Shown: positions 1 through 10,410 of the stretch, piece by piece | Position numbering within the stretch: position 1 is the stretch's first letter | Layout of the letters: every line of letters begins with the position of its first letter | Assembly: GCF_963169125.1 (NCBI RefSeq) | Contig: NC_084802.1 | Span: 118,548,903-118,612,902 of the forward strand | Length of the DNA: 64,000 nucleotides | Direction of reading: 5' to 3' | From: Humulus lupulus | Taxonomy: Eukaryota > Streptophyta > Magnoliopsida > Rosales > Cannabaceae | Position numbers and translations under genes: made by a program | Notes under the pieces: generated by a model | What the model was told of the DNA's origin: nothing | The model's input: the letters and a program-made list of their open reading frames with translations, nothing else | Databases searched by the model: none

Positions 1-1191
1 GCCGAAATCACCATACAAGTATTCATAGATTATTAAAAATTTTTATGCATAGCAAAATCAACATCACAACCCTTAAACACAAATCATACTCTCACAAAAT
101 CCAAATCCTATACATCAATCCTACCAAAATCAACCATTAGCACCATTAGCAAAACCTCATATACAACCCACCAAAAACAATATAAGGCTAAGGAAATGAC
201 CATTACCTCTCTTGATTGTAAAAATCAAGAACACAAAAGATCAATACCCCAAACTCCACACCCTTGTTCAAGCCTAGGGTTTTTATGGGAAAGCCACCAT
301 GAGGAGGAGGAAGAACCCAAACACACACAAGAAAATAACACAAATCAAAATCATATTATCAAAAAAAAAAAGATTATGCAAAGAGAAAAACAAGAAGACA
401 TACTCTAGGAGGTTCCTCTTCACTTTCTCCTTCCTTCTTCCTTTCTTTCTTTCTTCCTCTCTCTCTCTCTCTCTAGGTCACGGCAGCCACACACACACAC
501 AAGAGCAATGGCTCTTCTCTCCTTTCATAGCCCCTTTATCACAAATCCCCCCATAAAGTCTCCCCAAAGACAATAAGGTAAGTTTCCATTTCTCTTTTAT
601 TTTTCTTAATTTCTCTTTATTTCAAAAAGATACAAAGGAATAAAATGTGATCATGCCTATCCCCAAATGATCATGGTCTTCAATTTTTGGTTTTTACCAT
701 CTTAAGGAAAGTATTCCTTTCCCACTAGGTCACACGCCCAACTCCTTGTTTCCCTCTTCTTTTTTTTTTTTTTTTTTTATAAATAAATTACCCAAATAAA
801 TCTAAAATAAGGAAACATAAAATGTGTAGAAAATCTACACATGTGCACCATGCTACCATGCACTAGCACACACTAAATCACTAGGGTGCATTACTATCTA
901 TCATGCACCTTAGTGCATTCCACCATAGCTCACATAATTACCTCATTTGTCACACTTAAATAAAATGTAACACTAATAGTAAAATAACATGTTACACAAT
1001 TATTCACTTATTAAATTAATTAACCAAAACATTTCTAACAATTAAATAAAATAACAAACAATCAAATAAAACAAATAAACAATTAAATAAAATAACAACA
1101 CTTAAATAAAACAATTCATCACACTTAACATTTAAATCAAATAAAGCACAAAATTTTAAATAATCTAAAAAAAAAAATTTGGTGCACTACA
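1..1191 (-). repeat. probable truncated LTR at window edge
   Basis: No protein gene is recognisable. On the minus strand the segment would begin TGTAGTGCACC at 1191 and run out of the window at 1. It contains a CT-rich stretch and a (CT)n run near 456-474, a poly-T run near 753-778 and a splice-donor-like TAAGGTAAG near 573. This layout resembles the other long LTRs in the window. There is no second copy, no PBS and no target duplication in view, so the LTR assignment is inference. The remaining sequence is AT-rich. Confidence 0.35.
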
Positions 1192-2082
1192 CAAATAGAG
1201 TCTTCCATGTTGTTATCGACCATCCAATTTGTAAAATTTGGTTCCCTATTAGTTAGTGGATGTCATGAAATTTTTGCGAAAAGGTGAATAATAAAGAAAG
1301 AATCGAAACCTTCACCTATTCTAATGGTCTTATTAATATCACATGTTACTATATGGTAGTATGGATCACCTAGAATTTTAGGAGCAGCCATAATCAAGGG
1401 CTAGAATGGTTACTTTTGTGTTATAACTATAAGAAAAAGATGAGATAGGTAGAGAATATAAGAGGAGGAGATCTATAAAATATGTAGAAACAACTTGTGT
1501 GTTCAAATAGAATTGATAGAATAAAAAACATCAATGAAGTTGTTGTGTTTTAAAAAAAATATATTATAGGTACAATTAATAACAATGGTTGAAATATGTT
1601 ACATGATAAAAATATAGGGAAGATAAATAGTGGTCACTTGGTGACATTGATAAACTACCAATCTTAAATTCTATTAATAAGATTATTTATTTTTTAATTT
1701 TTTTTAGATTTAAAAAAGGTGGTAAAAAAATTTAAATTAAATTATTTTATTAAAAAATGTAAATTAATATTTTATTTTTGTTGTTTTATTAAATTCTCAA
1801 AAACTATTTGGTTTTTAAGAAAAATTAATTAAAATTTTAAATATCTTCCAATCATAAAATTAGAAAGTTTTATCTTATCAAATTTATACTTAATTTAATT
1901 TCTTTTAAAATTCATTTAATTAAAAAATTGTGGTAATTGTATTAAATTTCATAAATTATTATTGTTATTTTTTTCTCTGCTTTTTAAAATAAAAAGGCCA
2001 AACATACGTATACATACATAAAAATTTTAGAATTCGTTGAGGGTAATTAATCTATGGTTAGTATCATTTTTTAGGGAAATCT
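1192..2082. other. AT-rich spacer, partly duplicated at 13.66-13.93 kb
   Basis: No coding frame or RNA gene is visible. The part from about 1670 to 1990 (around GTGGTAATTGTATTAAAT) aligns by eye with 13,660-13,930 in the same orientation. Related AT-rich sequence therefore flanks the satellite array on both sides. Confidence 0.5.
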
Positions 2083-2271
2083 TGGATTGAAATTTTGAGA
2101 TTCATATAATATCGCCGAGTCTCGGATAGATGTATAATAGGTTTTCAATTGATACAATAGAGAATTTAGAAGGGGATCCTATCCCAAGCTAATATTACTA
2201 GATAACATTGCACTAAGCATACCTAATTATGACATAATGAACCGTTCCAACGTACCCTAGTCAACCAAAGC
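2083..2271 (+). repeat. left piece of satellite-like array
   Basis: One monomer of the same family as 11,774-13,190. It shares GATACAATAGAGA, TAGAAGGGGATCC, ATAACATTGCACTAAGCATA, TAATTATGACATAATGAAC and GTTCCAACGTACC. It is cut off at 2271 by the solo LTR that begins at 2272, and the array resumes at 11,774. Confidence 0.8.
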
Positions 2272-2738
2272 TATAACACCCTGGATAGCCAGGACCGTCA
2301 CATTGTGTACTTTAAATAGTGCTTAACTTGGTAAACGAGTATTTATGCCATAAATTTGCGTCTAAGTGTTATTAATGGGCCAAGTGAAAATCTAAGTTAA
2401 AAGGAATAGTTATTTTATTAAAAACGTTAAACTATACATGGAATCCCATAATAGTGTTCATAAAGTTGTTTACAATCCAAATGGTCATTACAATTCAAAA
2501 GTTACAATCTGCCGACCTAAGCGGCAAAAATAAGGTTAAACCCTAGTTCCCCTGAAACACCTTTGCCGTGGTGGTCAAGGAGCCAAATATGTACACGTCA
2601 CCACCTAATCTCTCCACTAAAGGCTAGGTAAGTTTTTCTTTCCCATTACCTGCACCACATAGCACCCGTGAGACAAGGCTCAACAAGAAAATTTATTACT
2701 GCATGTATACAAGTATCAATAAATGATCATGTAATCAT

Positions 2739-3065
2739 CACTACAAGAAAAAACATTATTCATAACACTTAAAAACTGCTAACCGGGAGTATTGATAACA
2801 CTTCTGAAAATGCTAACATAGCCCCTGTTATTAAAAGTCCTGTCTTTTCTATAACAATATTCAAATGTTATGTTCGATGCTATCTTAAACTATTCAATAA
2901 CACATTTTTAGTTGCTATAATATTCAAATAATAACATTTAGTTAGAGTATTTGGTTATAAATTTGAAGTTTAATCTTATACTTTATGCATAACACTTTCC
3001 AACTGTTATGAAAATTGTTATATTTGATCATTTTATAACATTTTTAGTTCATTCTATTATATAAA
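2739..3065 (+). repeat. CACTA left terminus and subterminal repeats
   Basis: The terminal CACTACAAG is followed by many short direct and inverted copies of a TAACA(C/G)TT-like motif, for example CATAACACTT, AACACTTCTG and CCAACTGTTATG. In this superfamily, subterminal arrays are the binding sites of the TNPA-type transposon protein; that role here is inference. Confidence 0.7.
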
Positions 3066-4218
3066 TCATAACTTTTTGTCACAATTATAATATATTATAC
3101 AAAAGAACCATAATTAATGTAAATTCTCTCAGCAATAACATTTATTTATTTTGTAGTATACATTTTTAATTGTTGTAAAAAGTTTTTATTATTGTATTTT
3201 GATTAAAAAAAATCACAATTGATCACAAATGTAATATTAAATAGATCCAAAAATCTAAAATATTCAATATATATGATAAACCATGAATATTTTTACATTT
3301 GAAGACAAACTACTTCAAACCATGACACTATCCACTTCAAAAGTTCTTAGTTCTAACTTGAGTTTGAAAGCATACATAATAAAATTCTATAGTCTTGCAC
3401 GTCTTTTGCTTCAAAAGTAAAAAACAAAAACATAACAAGATACACAAAAAGTAAACCATGAAGCTTGCTCCACCCTCGAATTCATCATCCATTCCATTAT
3501 GCACTTGTCGTCTTCGTTGTGTGGTTGATTTTCTTAACTACACAAGAGTTTAAATAATTAATGCTTAAACTTAGAGTTAATAGTAAACTAAAAGAGTAAA
3601 AAAAAAAAAAAAAGTTAATAACCTCATTACGACTTTATATAGAGCATCCAAAAAAATGGTACAACATAAATTATTTCAAAATAGAAGAAGATAATTTTCC
3701 TTATTTTTCAAAGGGGAAATAAGAAATATGCATAAGTGAAACCACTTCTTATCACAAGGGGTAAATAAAGTAGGGTTAGATTTCAAAGTCTCAACCATGT
3801 TTCTTAATGAACAAGATACTTATTAACGTAGTCCAAATGTAGGTATGTTGTAACATTCTCCATTCCAAGTAATCTTGTTTCAAAGACATCAAATTCACTT
3901 TAGATGACCCTGAAAGAAAATGGTTTAGAAAATGATCTAGCCACTAATTTTGAGAGTTTCGTTCTCTTCTATTACTTTTCGAAGTTTACTACACTTTACT
4001 TAAAGTTATATATTCCAAAAAATTCTAGTACTGTTTCATTCACTTGTGGTATATTTTGATGAAATAACTTCCTTTTAATGAAGAATGACCTAATTACTTG
4101 AGTTGAGATTATTAAGCTTCTTGAACTTTGATTTAAAATGTGAACTCTACTAGAAAACATTCAGGCAAGGTTACTTTAGTTTTGATAATGAAGATTGAAA
4201 AAGAAAACAGGGACATAC
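3066..4218. other. CACTA interior without recognised gene
   Basis: AT-rich. I searched it on minus for the exons that should follow EGY1 exon 6, which would carry the second metal-binding motif and the C-terminal membrane segments, and saw none. The block near 3465-3560 is less AT-rich and may be old transposon sequence, but no domain could be named. Confidence 0.4.
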
Positions 4219-4430
4219 GCATAACCAAGAGTGGCTCTACTGATGAGCCCAAGAAGCAAATAGCCTTGAAACAACATGCTTGGAACCTGCACCAGGTCTC
4301 CTATGGCATCAGGATTAGATGAAAGCAACAGACCAACATCAAACATTGAAAAGGACAATGCAGCACCAGCAAATGGTCCCGCAAGTGATATGTCAACTTG
4401 TGTACTCCGATCTGGAAGAATGGATTTAAA
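4219..4430 (-). pseudogene. EGY1 copy, exon 6 (last captured exon)
   Basis: The acceptor is GTGCAG|TTTAAA and the donor is TATGC|GTATGTCC. It encodes FKSILPDRS, VDISLAGPFAGAALS, VQVPSMLFQG and LISRATLGYA, all close to plant EGY1. No following exon was found inside the transposon. Confidence 0.85.
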
Positions 4431-5589
4431 CTGCACATATAAATAGCCATGTCAAAATAAATACATCATCAGAGGGTTAAATGTAGCCATTGATATTGTA
4501 TTTGATCAAGTTATTGCATCACATAGGACATGAAAAATAGCTATAGTTACAATTAGAGTACAATTTTTGGATTTAAATATGCACAAGGAAGTAGACGAAT
4601 TCACAAAATTTAGGACTCAGAATCTAGAATTTCTATAGAAGATTTACATTGATAGTAGTTAATCTCCATTCTGATGATCTATGGAAATTATTAATTTTCT
4701 TATGAACAATAAATCTATATTCTAAAAAACCCCTTCCCAAATCCACTTAGTAGACCAAGTACGAAACTAGAACCCCCACCAAAACCCTACAATCTTAGAA
4801 AGCAAGAAACTGGACTATTAACTAGGTAGGATTGAACAGCAGAAAATGCAAGTATGTGACAATGATAAATAAAAAATTAATAGTCCAGTTTGCTCACGAA
4901 GGTAGTCGTTTGAACTTTAAAAAATAATACAGCAGCTCAACAATATAAAGCATTGGAGGTCAAGTCCCTTTACAATGTCACTATCTACCAAAGAAGTAAA
5001 GTTATACTTACAACAGGGACAATGTCAAAAATCAGAAGGTAAAACATGAGTGAAGATGTTATTGCATACCTCTCATGTGCCAATGTAGTAAAGACATGAT
5101 TCTTAATCATATATCTTTCTTATAATATTATTATCCTAATTAATTTAGATCTTTGCTTTGATATGACTAAGCTAGTAGTTTGAATGCAATTGAACCTAAA
5201 TGAATAGGCTTCCGATTAAGTAAAAACCTTAAACTAAATAATAAGGATACATAATGAAAATTTCAATGAGACATGATTCAAATTAGAAAACTCTTACAAT
5301 TGATAAAAAAATTCTCAAACAAAAAGAAATTTCAAACACTTCTTTTTTGTCTTCTTTCATTTATACTAGTTTTTTCAAAGACAAAACAATATTTTTATGA
5401 TTGAAACACACACAAAGTAACAAGAGAAGAGCAGCAAGAGCATATCCTCAAAAAAGGAACAAAAAGAAAATTAATTTTTTTTATAAATGATCCTACCTAC
5501 TGAAGTAAAGAAAGTAAACACATATATTTAAAACTATTTGAAGAACAAGGCACAAAGGAAATGAAGAAACAATTACATCATGTACGCAC

Positions 5590-5679
5590 CTGAGTGATAG
5601 CACCAAAACTTCCGAGGGTGATATTAGGAATGCTAAGTTTTACTTTTTTGGGAAATGCAGCCAGAAAGTGCCCAACTTC
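5590..5679 (-). pseudogene. EGY1 copy, exon 5 (completes HEXXH)
   Basis: 30 codons bounded by GCAG|GAAGTT and CTCAG|GTGCGT. It begins E-V-G-H, which gives HEVGH when joined to exon 4, and ends GSFGAITQ. Between KLSIP and NITLG the four residues normally present in the family are missing. This is a clean 12 bp loss that could have occurred between two short IP-coding repeats. Confidence 0.85.
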
Positions 5680-6455
5680 CTGCACTCAATTGATAATATG
5701 TCAAATAGTTGAAATATAGGACTAAGTCATAACCCAAAAAGGTTCGTACAAGAACAAAATTAAACAAAAGGTTAGTCACCAAGTTACTCATGATTTTTCT
5801 AGAGTAACCTTTCTATGATATTCTCTATCACTTGAAAATATAAGATATTTGATTGAAATATTAGACAGGTGGAGCATAAACTGATATGCATTATTTTCTA
5901 AACTTGTAAAGTTAATGTATCACAATTCCAGCAGTGTTTGTGTCTCATTTCTGTGTTGTAGAGATACAAATCTTGTTCGTTATCTCAAGTTTACAAATAA
6001 TGTTGGTATTATATCAAAATGGTGCATTTAGGGAATACCAATGTCGACTATGTGACTCTTTTAGATGACCTGTATGAATTTAATTAGTACAAAAGAATTA
6101 ATAATTAAACAAATTATTAGTTATAGGGTATTAAACTCTAAAGAAATAAAGTCAAATTTTACTAAAATAGCAGTCAGTTTATTTAGTTTCATCACCTCAG
6201 TTGCTATCAATTTAAGGTTCATGGGCTGGTTAATTTTCTAAATAAGAAGTAATTATCCATAGTTTCAGCTTAGGTTCGAACCCTAGACCCCTTACTCATA
6301 CACAACTGAACACATTTTTTTTAGAATTGCATGTAGAACAGAATCAGAGAGATGAAAATAATTTACATATTATTATGCCCATGGTCAGCCAGATTGAATG
6401 TTACTTGTGTTTTTCCTTTCTATAGCTATTTTTAAGAAAATGAAATCCTACTCAC

Positions 6456-6596
6456 ATGGAATAGCAGAACCCCCAACACACCATATGCTAAGGGCAAAGC
6501 AGAATCAACAAATGGGAATAACAGCTTCATATCTGGTGCCTCAAATACAGTTGAATCTGTGAAATGTTTCACCACCTCTAGTGGAAGACTATTGAT
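6456..6596 (-). pseudogene. EGY1 copy, exon 4
   Basis: 47 codons bounded by AACAG|ATCAAT and CCAT|GTGAGT. It contains LPLEVVKHFTD and the hydrophobic LPLAYGVLGVLLFH. The final His is the first residue of HEXXH. Confidence 0.85.
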
Positions 6597-6849
6597 CTGT
6601 TTAACAAAAAGGTATGTTATTGAGAATAATTAGTAAAATGATATCCATTTCAATGAACCATTTATGTGATAAGGAAAGATACCAATGGTAAAATGTAGAA
6701 ATATCAAAAAGTCTATGTTATCCCCAAAATTTGAAAATGATGATGTGGCAATAGAAATGACAAGTGGCAAGGAATGGTTGGGTGACCTGGCTTAGGAGTA
6801 GCCCAGTGCATCAATAAAGAATTTTGACTGCTTGAGAAGTGTCATGACA

Positions 6850-7190
6850 GACCAGTCAAGTTATTGCATCCGACCGGTCATGACCTTGCCGACCAGTCAT
6901 GACCTTGCTGCCCAGGAATGACCTTGCATCCGACCAGTCATGACTTTGCTACCCAGTCATGACCTTGCATCCGACCAATCATGACTTTGCTGCCCAGGAA
7001 TGACCTTGCATCCGACCAGTCATGACTTTGCTACCCAGGAATGACCTTGCATCCGACCAGTCATGACCTTGCTGCCCAGGAATGACCTTGGCCGATCGGT
7101 CATGCGCATGTCCGACCAGCTAAGTGCATGTCCGACCAGTCAAGTGCATGACTGCCCAGGCAAGAGCATGTCTACCCAGTGAAGGTGTGT
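6850..7190 (+). repeat. 41 bp minisatellite in the solo LTR
   Basis: Units contain GCATCCGACCAGTCATGAC and TTGCTGCCCAGGAATGACC. The phrase GCATCCGACC recurs at 6926, 6967, 7008 and 7049, exactly 41 bp apart. Degenerate units lie on both sides. Confidence 0.9.
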
Positions 7191-7411
7191 TCGACTAGAT
7201 TGAAGGTGATATGGATCAACTAGATAGAGCATGACTACCTCAAGATTCCCAGAAACAACTTCAACAAGAATCGGTCTTAGCATACGCAGGAATCTCTCAT
7301 TCTTCCCACAAATTTGGTGTTCTGTTACATATTGAATATTTTTGTAATTTAAATATAATAAGAATAATAAAATATCCCGATCATAGGGGATATCAGAGGT
7401 ATGATCCTAAG

Positions 7412-7426
7412 CCTATAAATATATGG
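7412..7426 (+). promoter_or_regulatory. TATA box of solo LTR
   Basis: CCTATAAATATATGG in the middle of the 6,716-7,760 LTR, upstream of a GAGAGAGAG-rich leader. Position and sequence fit an LTR core promoter. Confidence 0.5.
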
Positions 7427-7785
7427 CTTATGGGATTAGAAAAGGATTTTTAAAAAGTTTGAACTTTGATCTGAATTTTCTAGAGAGAGAGAGAGAGTAC
7501 TTTTTCCTGAGAGAACGCTTGTATTTTGAGAATCTACACTGATGAAACTCAGTTGACTCAGGCTCATCTGATCTTGAGTGTAGATAAATAATCATATCTC
7601 TAAGTTGATTAGGCTATTACCAACATTTTGGGGCTGAACCACTATAAAAATTACGTGTGTTATTTACTTTCTGTTCAAAATTGTTTGTGTCGTTTAATTT
7701 CTCTTGAAGGCTTTATCGTTTTTGACGTCCTCACGTCGTTGGCCAAAAACGCGGTCAATAGTCAATAAAATATCAGTCGTTATAC

Positions 7786-8250
7786 CTGAGATGCAATTCC
7801 TAATTGCACAGAAGAGCCAATTGTAATAAGGAATAAAAAGAGAGCTATTACATATTGCCAAAGTGATGTTGGCCCTGGTTCTGAGACTTCTTTCTGCAGC
7901 AGGCCAAAGCTAACACGTGGCCCTCCACGTGGGTCTGGACCTTCTGAGTTAGGTTCTTCCACCATAAAAAGGTTGTACTTGTCCCCAGTGATCTCAACCA
8001 GCTGACTTTGAAGTTTGGAAAACACTTCTTCTCTGTTCCCCCTTAAATTCCCAACAAAAAGAACACCCTCACCAAGGTCTCCAAAAGGCTCTTCTTTGGT
8101 CACCCAGAATGTAGAATACCCGAAGAGCTTGTCCTTAATGAGCTTTACATCTGCAGGATCAACCTTCTCTTGTCCAAGAAGCTCCATCAATTTAAAAGAG
8201 TCAGCTTGGAAATTGCTGTAAGCCGGTCCAAATGATGGTGGTGTTGGTGG
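7786..8250 (-). pseudogene. EGY1 copy, exon 3 (GNLRG region)
   Basis: An open block of about 155 codons that ends at CTCAG|GTATAA. It contains SFKLMELLG, DPADVKLIKDKLFGYSTFW, GNLRG, FMVEEPNSEGPDPRGG and the first membrane segment (WQYVIALFLFLITIGSSV). The GNLRG motif is diagnostic of EGY proteins. The acceptor assumed here (GGAG|CCACC) is weak; an ATG at 8256 is an alternative start. Confidence 0.85.
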
Positions 8251-8994
8251 CTCCATCAATTTCCATCGTTTTATATTTGTTGATGTATGTCAACAATTTC
8301 GGCTATCCTCTTTCTCCCAATGTCCTATTTCTCATTATTGATATCATTATATCATAGAGTAACATGGTATATCAGGATGCTCAGTGCTAATCAGTTACCT
8401 TGCAAGAAATAATCATGGGCAGTATATGGTAGATTAGTTACAACCATATGCTTCTCTCGATAATAAGAAAAACTAAAAAAGAGCAAACAATCTCCCAAAT
8501 AAGATAGTTTTGCTTTAGACTTCTATCAAGTAATTTTCCCAAATAAGTTAAAAGTGAAACTTCAGAACCTTATGTTTCAAATCACACCTCACTTTCACTA
8601 TAGTAGACTAAATTACTAATGCACTATTTTCCAAGAAAAAATTTGATAGGGAAATGACCGAGGAAAATATTTTGCTAAATAATTTCTTTCGCAACTTACA
8701 TCTTTGTCAATCTAACAGTGAAGAAAAATGAAAAATCCAAACTTTCACTGAATTTACATCCCTAAATTTCCTCCTTCAACCCTCTTTATAATGAAAATCC
8801 CATAAATCTTGCTTTTCCCTTTCGTCCTTAAAATCACGTTTCGAACAATCCATAAGGAATAACAAAAGTAGAAATTGGTTTTGCTAAGTCCATAATTCCA
8901 TTCAAGCAACACAAAAAAAAAACAAGATTCTTGAAATAGATACTTACAAACATAGTGCTGAATATAGATAATAGATAACGAAGAAAAAAGATAC

Positions 8995-9175
8995 CCTGGA
9001 AGAAACCGGAGCAGGCTTCTCGGACTCAAGCTTTGTCTGCGGTGTCTCTTCGGCCTCTTCCGGGGGTTCCGTTGTCGCCGTTGTCGAAGTGGTGGAGGCT
9101 ACGAAGTCATTTGAAGTGGAGGTAGTGCTCTTAGTATCTTCGGCACCATTGTCATTGTCATTAGTACTAAAACAC
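8995..9175 (-). pseudogene. EGY1 copy, exon 2
   Basis: The acceptor is TTTAG|GTGTTTT and the donor is CCAGG|GTATCT. The block is open throughout and encodes an acidic, Ser/Thr-rich linker (NDNDNGAED ... PEEAEETPQ ... PAPVSS), typical of the poorly conserved region after the EGY1 transit peptide. Confidence 0.7.
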
Positions 9176-9267
9176 CTAAACATATATATATATATATATG
9201 ATATAGATACATAGCAACGTAAGGGAGAAATCGCCAAAAATCTGAAACTAAAAGTGTAGAAACTTAC

Positions 9268-9354
9268 CCATCCAAAGAAGATGTCGAAAGTTGGTGCTAG
9301 TGCACGGGGGTTTACGGAGCAGCAGCAGGTGGGCAAATTTTAGGGAATATAACA
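9268..9354 (-). pseudogene. EGY1 copy, exon 1 (transit peptide, broken)
   Basis: A donor GG|GTAAGTTT ends the block at 9268. One ATG (9354) opens a short frame, but exon 2 needs two carried bases, and the frame that supplies them contains TAG and TAA stops. Another frame reads like a Cys/Ser-rich transit peptide but has a stop and no ATG upstream. The reading frame is therefore disrupted. The CT-rich sequence to about 9640 upstream looks like a captured 5' leader. Confidence 0.55.
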
Positions 9355-9679
9355 TCTTTAGTTAAGGTTGTGAGGTTTTGAAGAGGAAAGAGGGAAAGAA
9401 AAAACCCTAATTTCCGAGAGGAGCACACATTCAGAATTGAAGAGAGAAAGAGGGAAAGGGGAAAGAGGTTCAGATGGAATGAAGGGGTTCTTTCCATAGG
9501 CTAGAGACTCCTGGGTTCTTACTTCCAGCAAGAGAGATGTCGTGAGGGAGAATCGTATGAGGGAGAAGAGAGTCGATGGAGTCAGTGTGAAAGAGAGGGC
9601 AGAGAAGACAAATGGGATAGATAGAATTTTCATTAGGCGACAAATGAAATAGTTGGCGCCTAAATTGTTACTGAAAAAA

Positions 9680-9759
9680 AAGCGTGTGTTTTTTCATTAA
9701 TAACGCTTTTCAATATATGTCATTTTTTACTGTAATATATAGTCAAGATTGTTGTAGTG
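9680..9759 (-). repeat. CACTA right terminus
   Basis: Read on minus, it starts CACTACAACAA followed by AT-rich subterminal sequence. It pairs with the left end at 2739 over at least CACTACAA. Confidence 0.8.
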
Positions 9760-9785
9760 CATACTGGGGCCCATAACCCTAATAA

Positions 9786-9985
9786 GATGACTATGGAGTC
9801 ATCGTGGGGTCTTGTGCCCTGAGTAGATGACCGTGGAGTCATCCTGGGGTCCCTTGCCCTGAAAAGATGATAGTGGAGTCATCTTGGGGTCCCTTGCCCT
9901 GCAAAGATGACCGTGGAGTCATCCTGGGGTCCCTTGCCCTGAATAGATGACCATGGAGTCATCTTTGGGTCCTGTGTCCTAGCCA
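9786..9985 (+). repeat. 40 bp tandem repeat with built-in inverted repeat
   Basis: Five units start at 9786, 9826, 9866, 9906 and 9946, an exact 40 bp period. Each contains GATGAC-N6-GTCATC (with small variants) followed by CTTGGGGTCCCTTGCCCTG. It lies within the solo LTR just outside the CACTA right end. The sibling LTR at 29,652-32,035 has only degenerate versions near 31,370-31,560. Confidence 0.9.
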
Positions 9986-10379
9986 TGTGACCATCAAGTC
10001 ACCCTGGGCTGTTAAGCCCTAGCTTAGAGAAACTAGCCATGGAACTAGTTAAATGCTTTAGTTTTCTTCGACCATAGGGTCAGACGAGCGTGTAACGCTT
10101 TGTTCATTAGATCTAATCATTTCGACTAGTGTACGATGTGTTATTGTCGCTCTTGACTCATAAGTCAATTCCATATGACCAGTACTCAACACTATGGTCG
10201 TTCCTGTTTGATAAGTCAGAGCTTCACGACCAGCACTCAACACTATTGCCATTTCTGACAGATAAGTCAAGGTCTTTCTCAAGTAAACAATGCAACTAAG
10301 CATTCATAATGCAATAGATATCCATATATAGAGCACTCAACATGCTTCATCAATAATCATGTATGTCACATAATGGGTG

Positions 10380-10410
10380 TAGTTTTCTTACCTCTAGCTT
10401 GATCGTAAAA
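10380..10410 (-). promoter_or_regulatory. conserved GGTAAGAAAAC block in LTR
   Basis: On minus it reads GAGGTAAGAAAAC, a perfect plant 5' splice-site consensus. The same block is found at the same relative place in the other gypsy LTRs near 31,015, 49,551, 56,511 and 63,381. Confidence 0.6.

Larger units (their letters stand above)
6716..7760 (+). mobile_element. solo LTR inside intron 3 of the EGY1 copy
   Basis: Begins TGTTATCCCC and ends GCGGTCAATA. It is flanked by GTCTA (6711-6715) and GTCAA (7761-7765), a 5 bp duplication with one mismatch. It contains a TATA box (CCTATAAATATATGG near 7412) and a GA-rich leader, as expected of an LTR. No internal region is present. It resembles the LTR at 58,382-59,380 in having TGTTAT ends and an internal minisatellite. 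Confidence 0.7.
4219..9354 (-). pseudogene. EGY1: EGY1-like chloroplast zinc metalloprotease, captured and truncated
   Basis: EGY1 is a plastid membrane site-2-protease homologue (family M50) needed for chloroplast development. Six exon-like blocks with GT...AG borders follow the plant EGY1 order. They are a broken transit-peptide exon, an acidic Ser/Thr-rich region, the block containing KLMELLG, GNLRG and EEPNSEGPDPRGG, a membrane segment ending LLFH, the E-V-G-H block completing HEXXH, and the block ending LISRATLGYA. Exons 2 to 6 join in frame without stops. The copy ends after exon 6, so the second zinc ligand region (the LDGG motif) and the C-terminal membrane helices are absent. Exon 5 lacks four residues found in the family between IP and NI. 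Exon 1 cannot be joined in frame. It lies wholly inside a CACTA element, and a solo LTR occupies intron 3. Not expected to encode an active protease. Confidence 0.88.
2739..9759. mobile_element. CACTA (En/Spm) transposon carrying captured EGY1
   Basis: The left end reads CACTACAAGAA at 2739. The right end read on minus is CACTACAACAA ending at 9759. Both are flanked by the trinucleotide CAT (2736-2738 and 9760-9762), which is the 3 bp target duplication expected of the CACTA superfamily. Subterminal sequence near the left end is dense in short ATAACACTT / AACTGTTATG-type repeats (2757-3060). No transposase domain was recognised, so the 7,021 bp element looks non-autonomous. Its interior is mostly a minus-strand fragment of a chloroplast metalloprotease gene (EGY1-like). 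The element sits in a solo LTR, which itself sits in a satellite-like array. Confidence 0.9.

Noticed and set aside
196..556. Two overlapping plus-strand frames near the left edge
   Set aside because: Translations are low-complexity (His/Lys, Ser/Leu runs) from CT- and A-rich DNA and match no known family.
6225..6300. tRNA-like B box GGTTCGAACCC
   Set aside because: No matching A box, acceptor stem or anticodon arm can be folded around it. It lies in an intron of the EGY1 copy and is probably a chance match.
6850..7190. CRISPR-like array
   Set aside because: The repeats are contiguous tandem units without unique spacers, in a plant LTR.
4219..9354. A functional EGY1 host gene
   Set aside because: It is enclosed by CACTA ends with a target duplication, lacks the C-terminal exons, and its first exon is out of frame.
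4219..9354. EGY2 or EGY3 as parent
   Set aside because: The SFKLMELLG, KLFGYSTFW and EEPNSEGPDPRGG blocks fit EGY1 as I know it. This should be confirmed by alignment.
9358..9633. 91-codon minus-strand frame with hydrophobic start
   Set aside because: The sequence is CT-rich leader-like DNA upstream of the EGY1 copy. Composition explains the Leu/Ser/Phe-rich translation and no family is recognisable.
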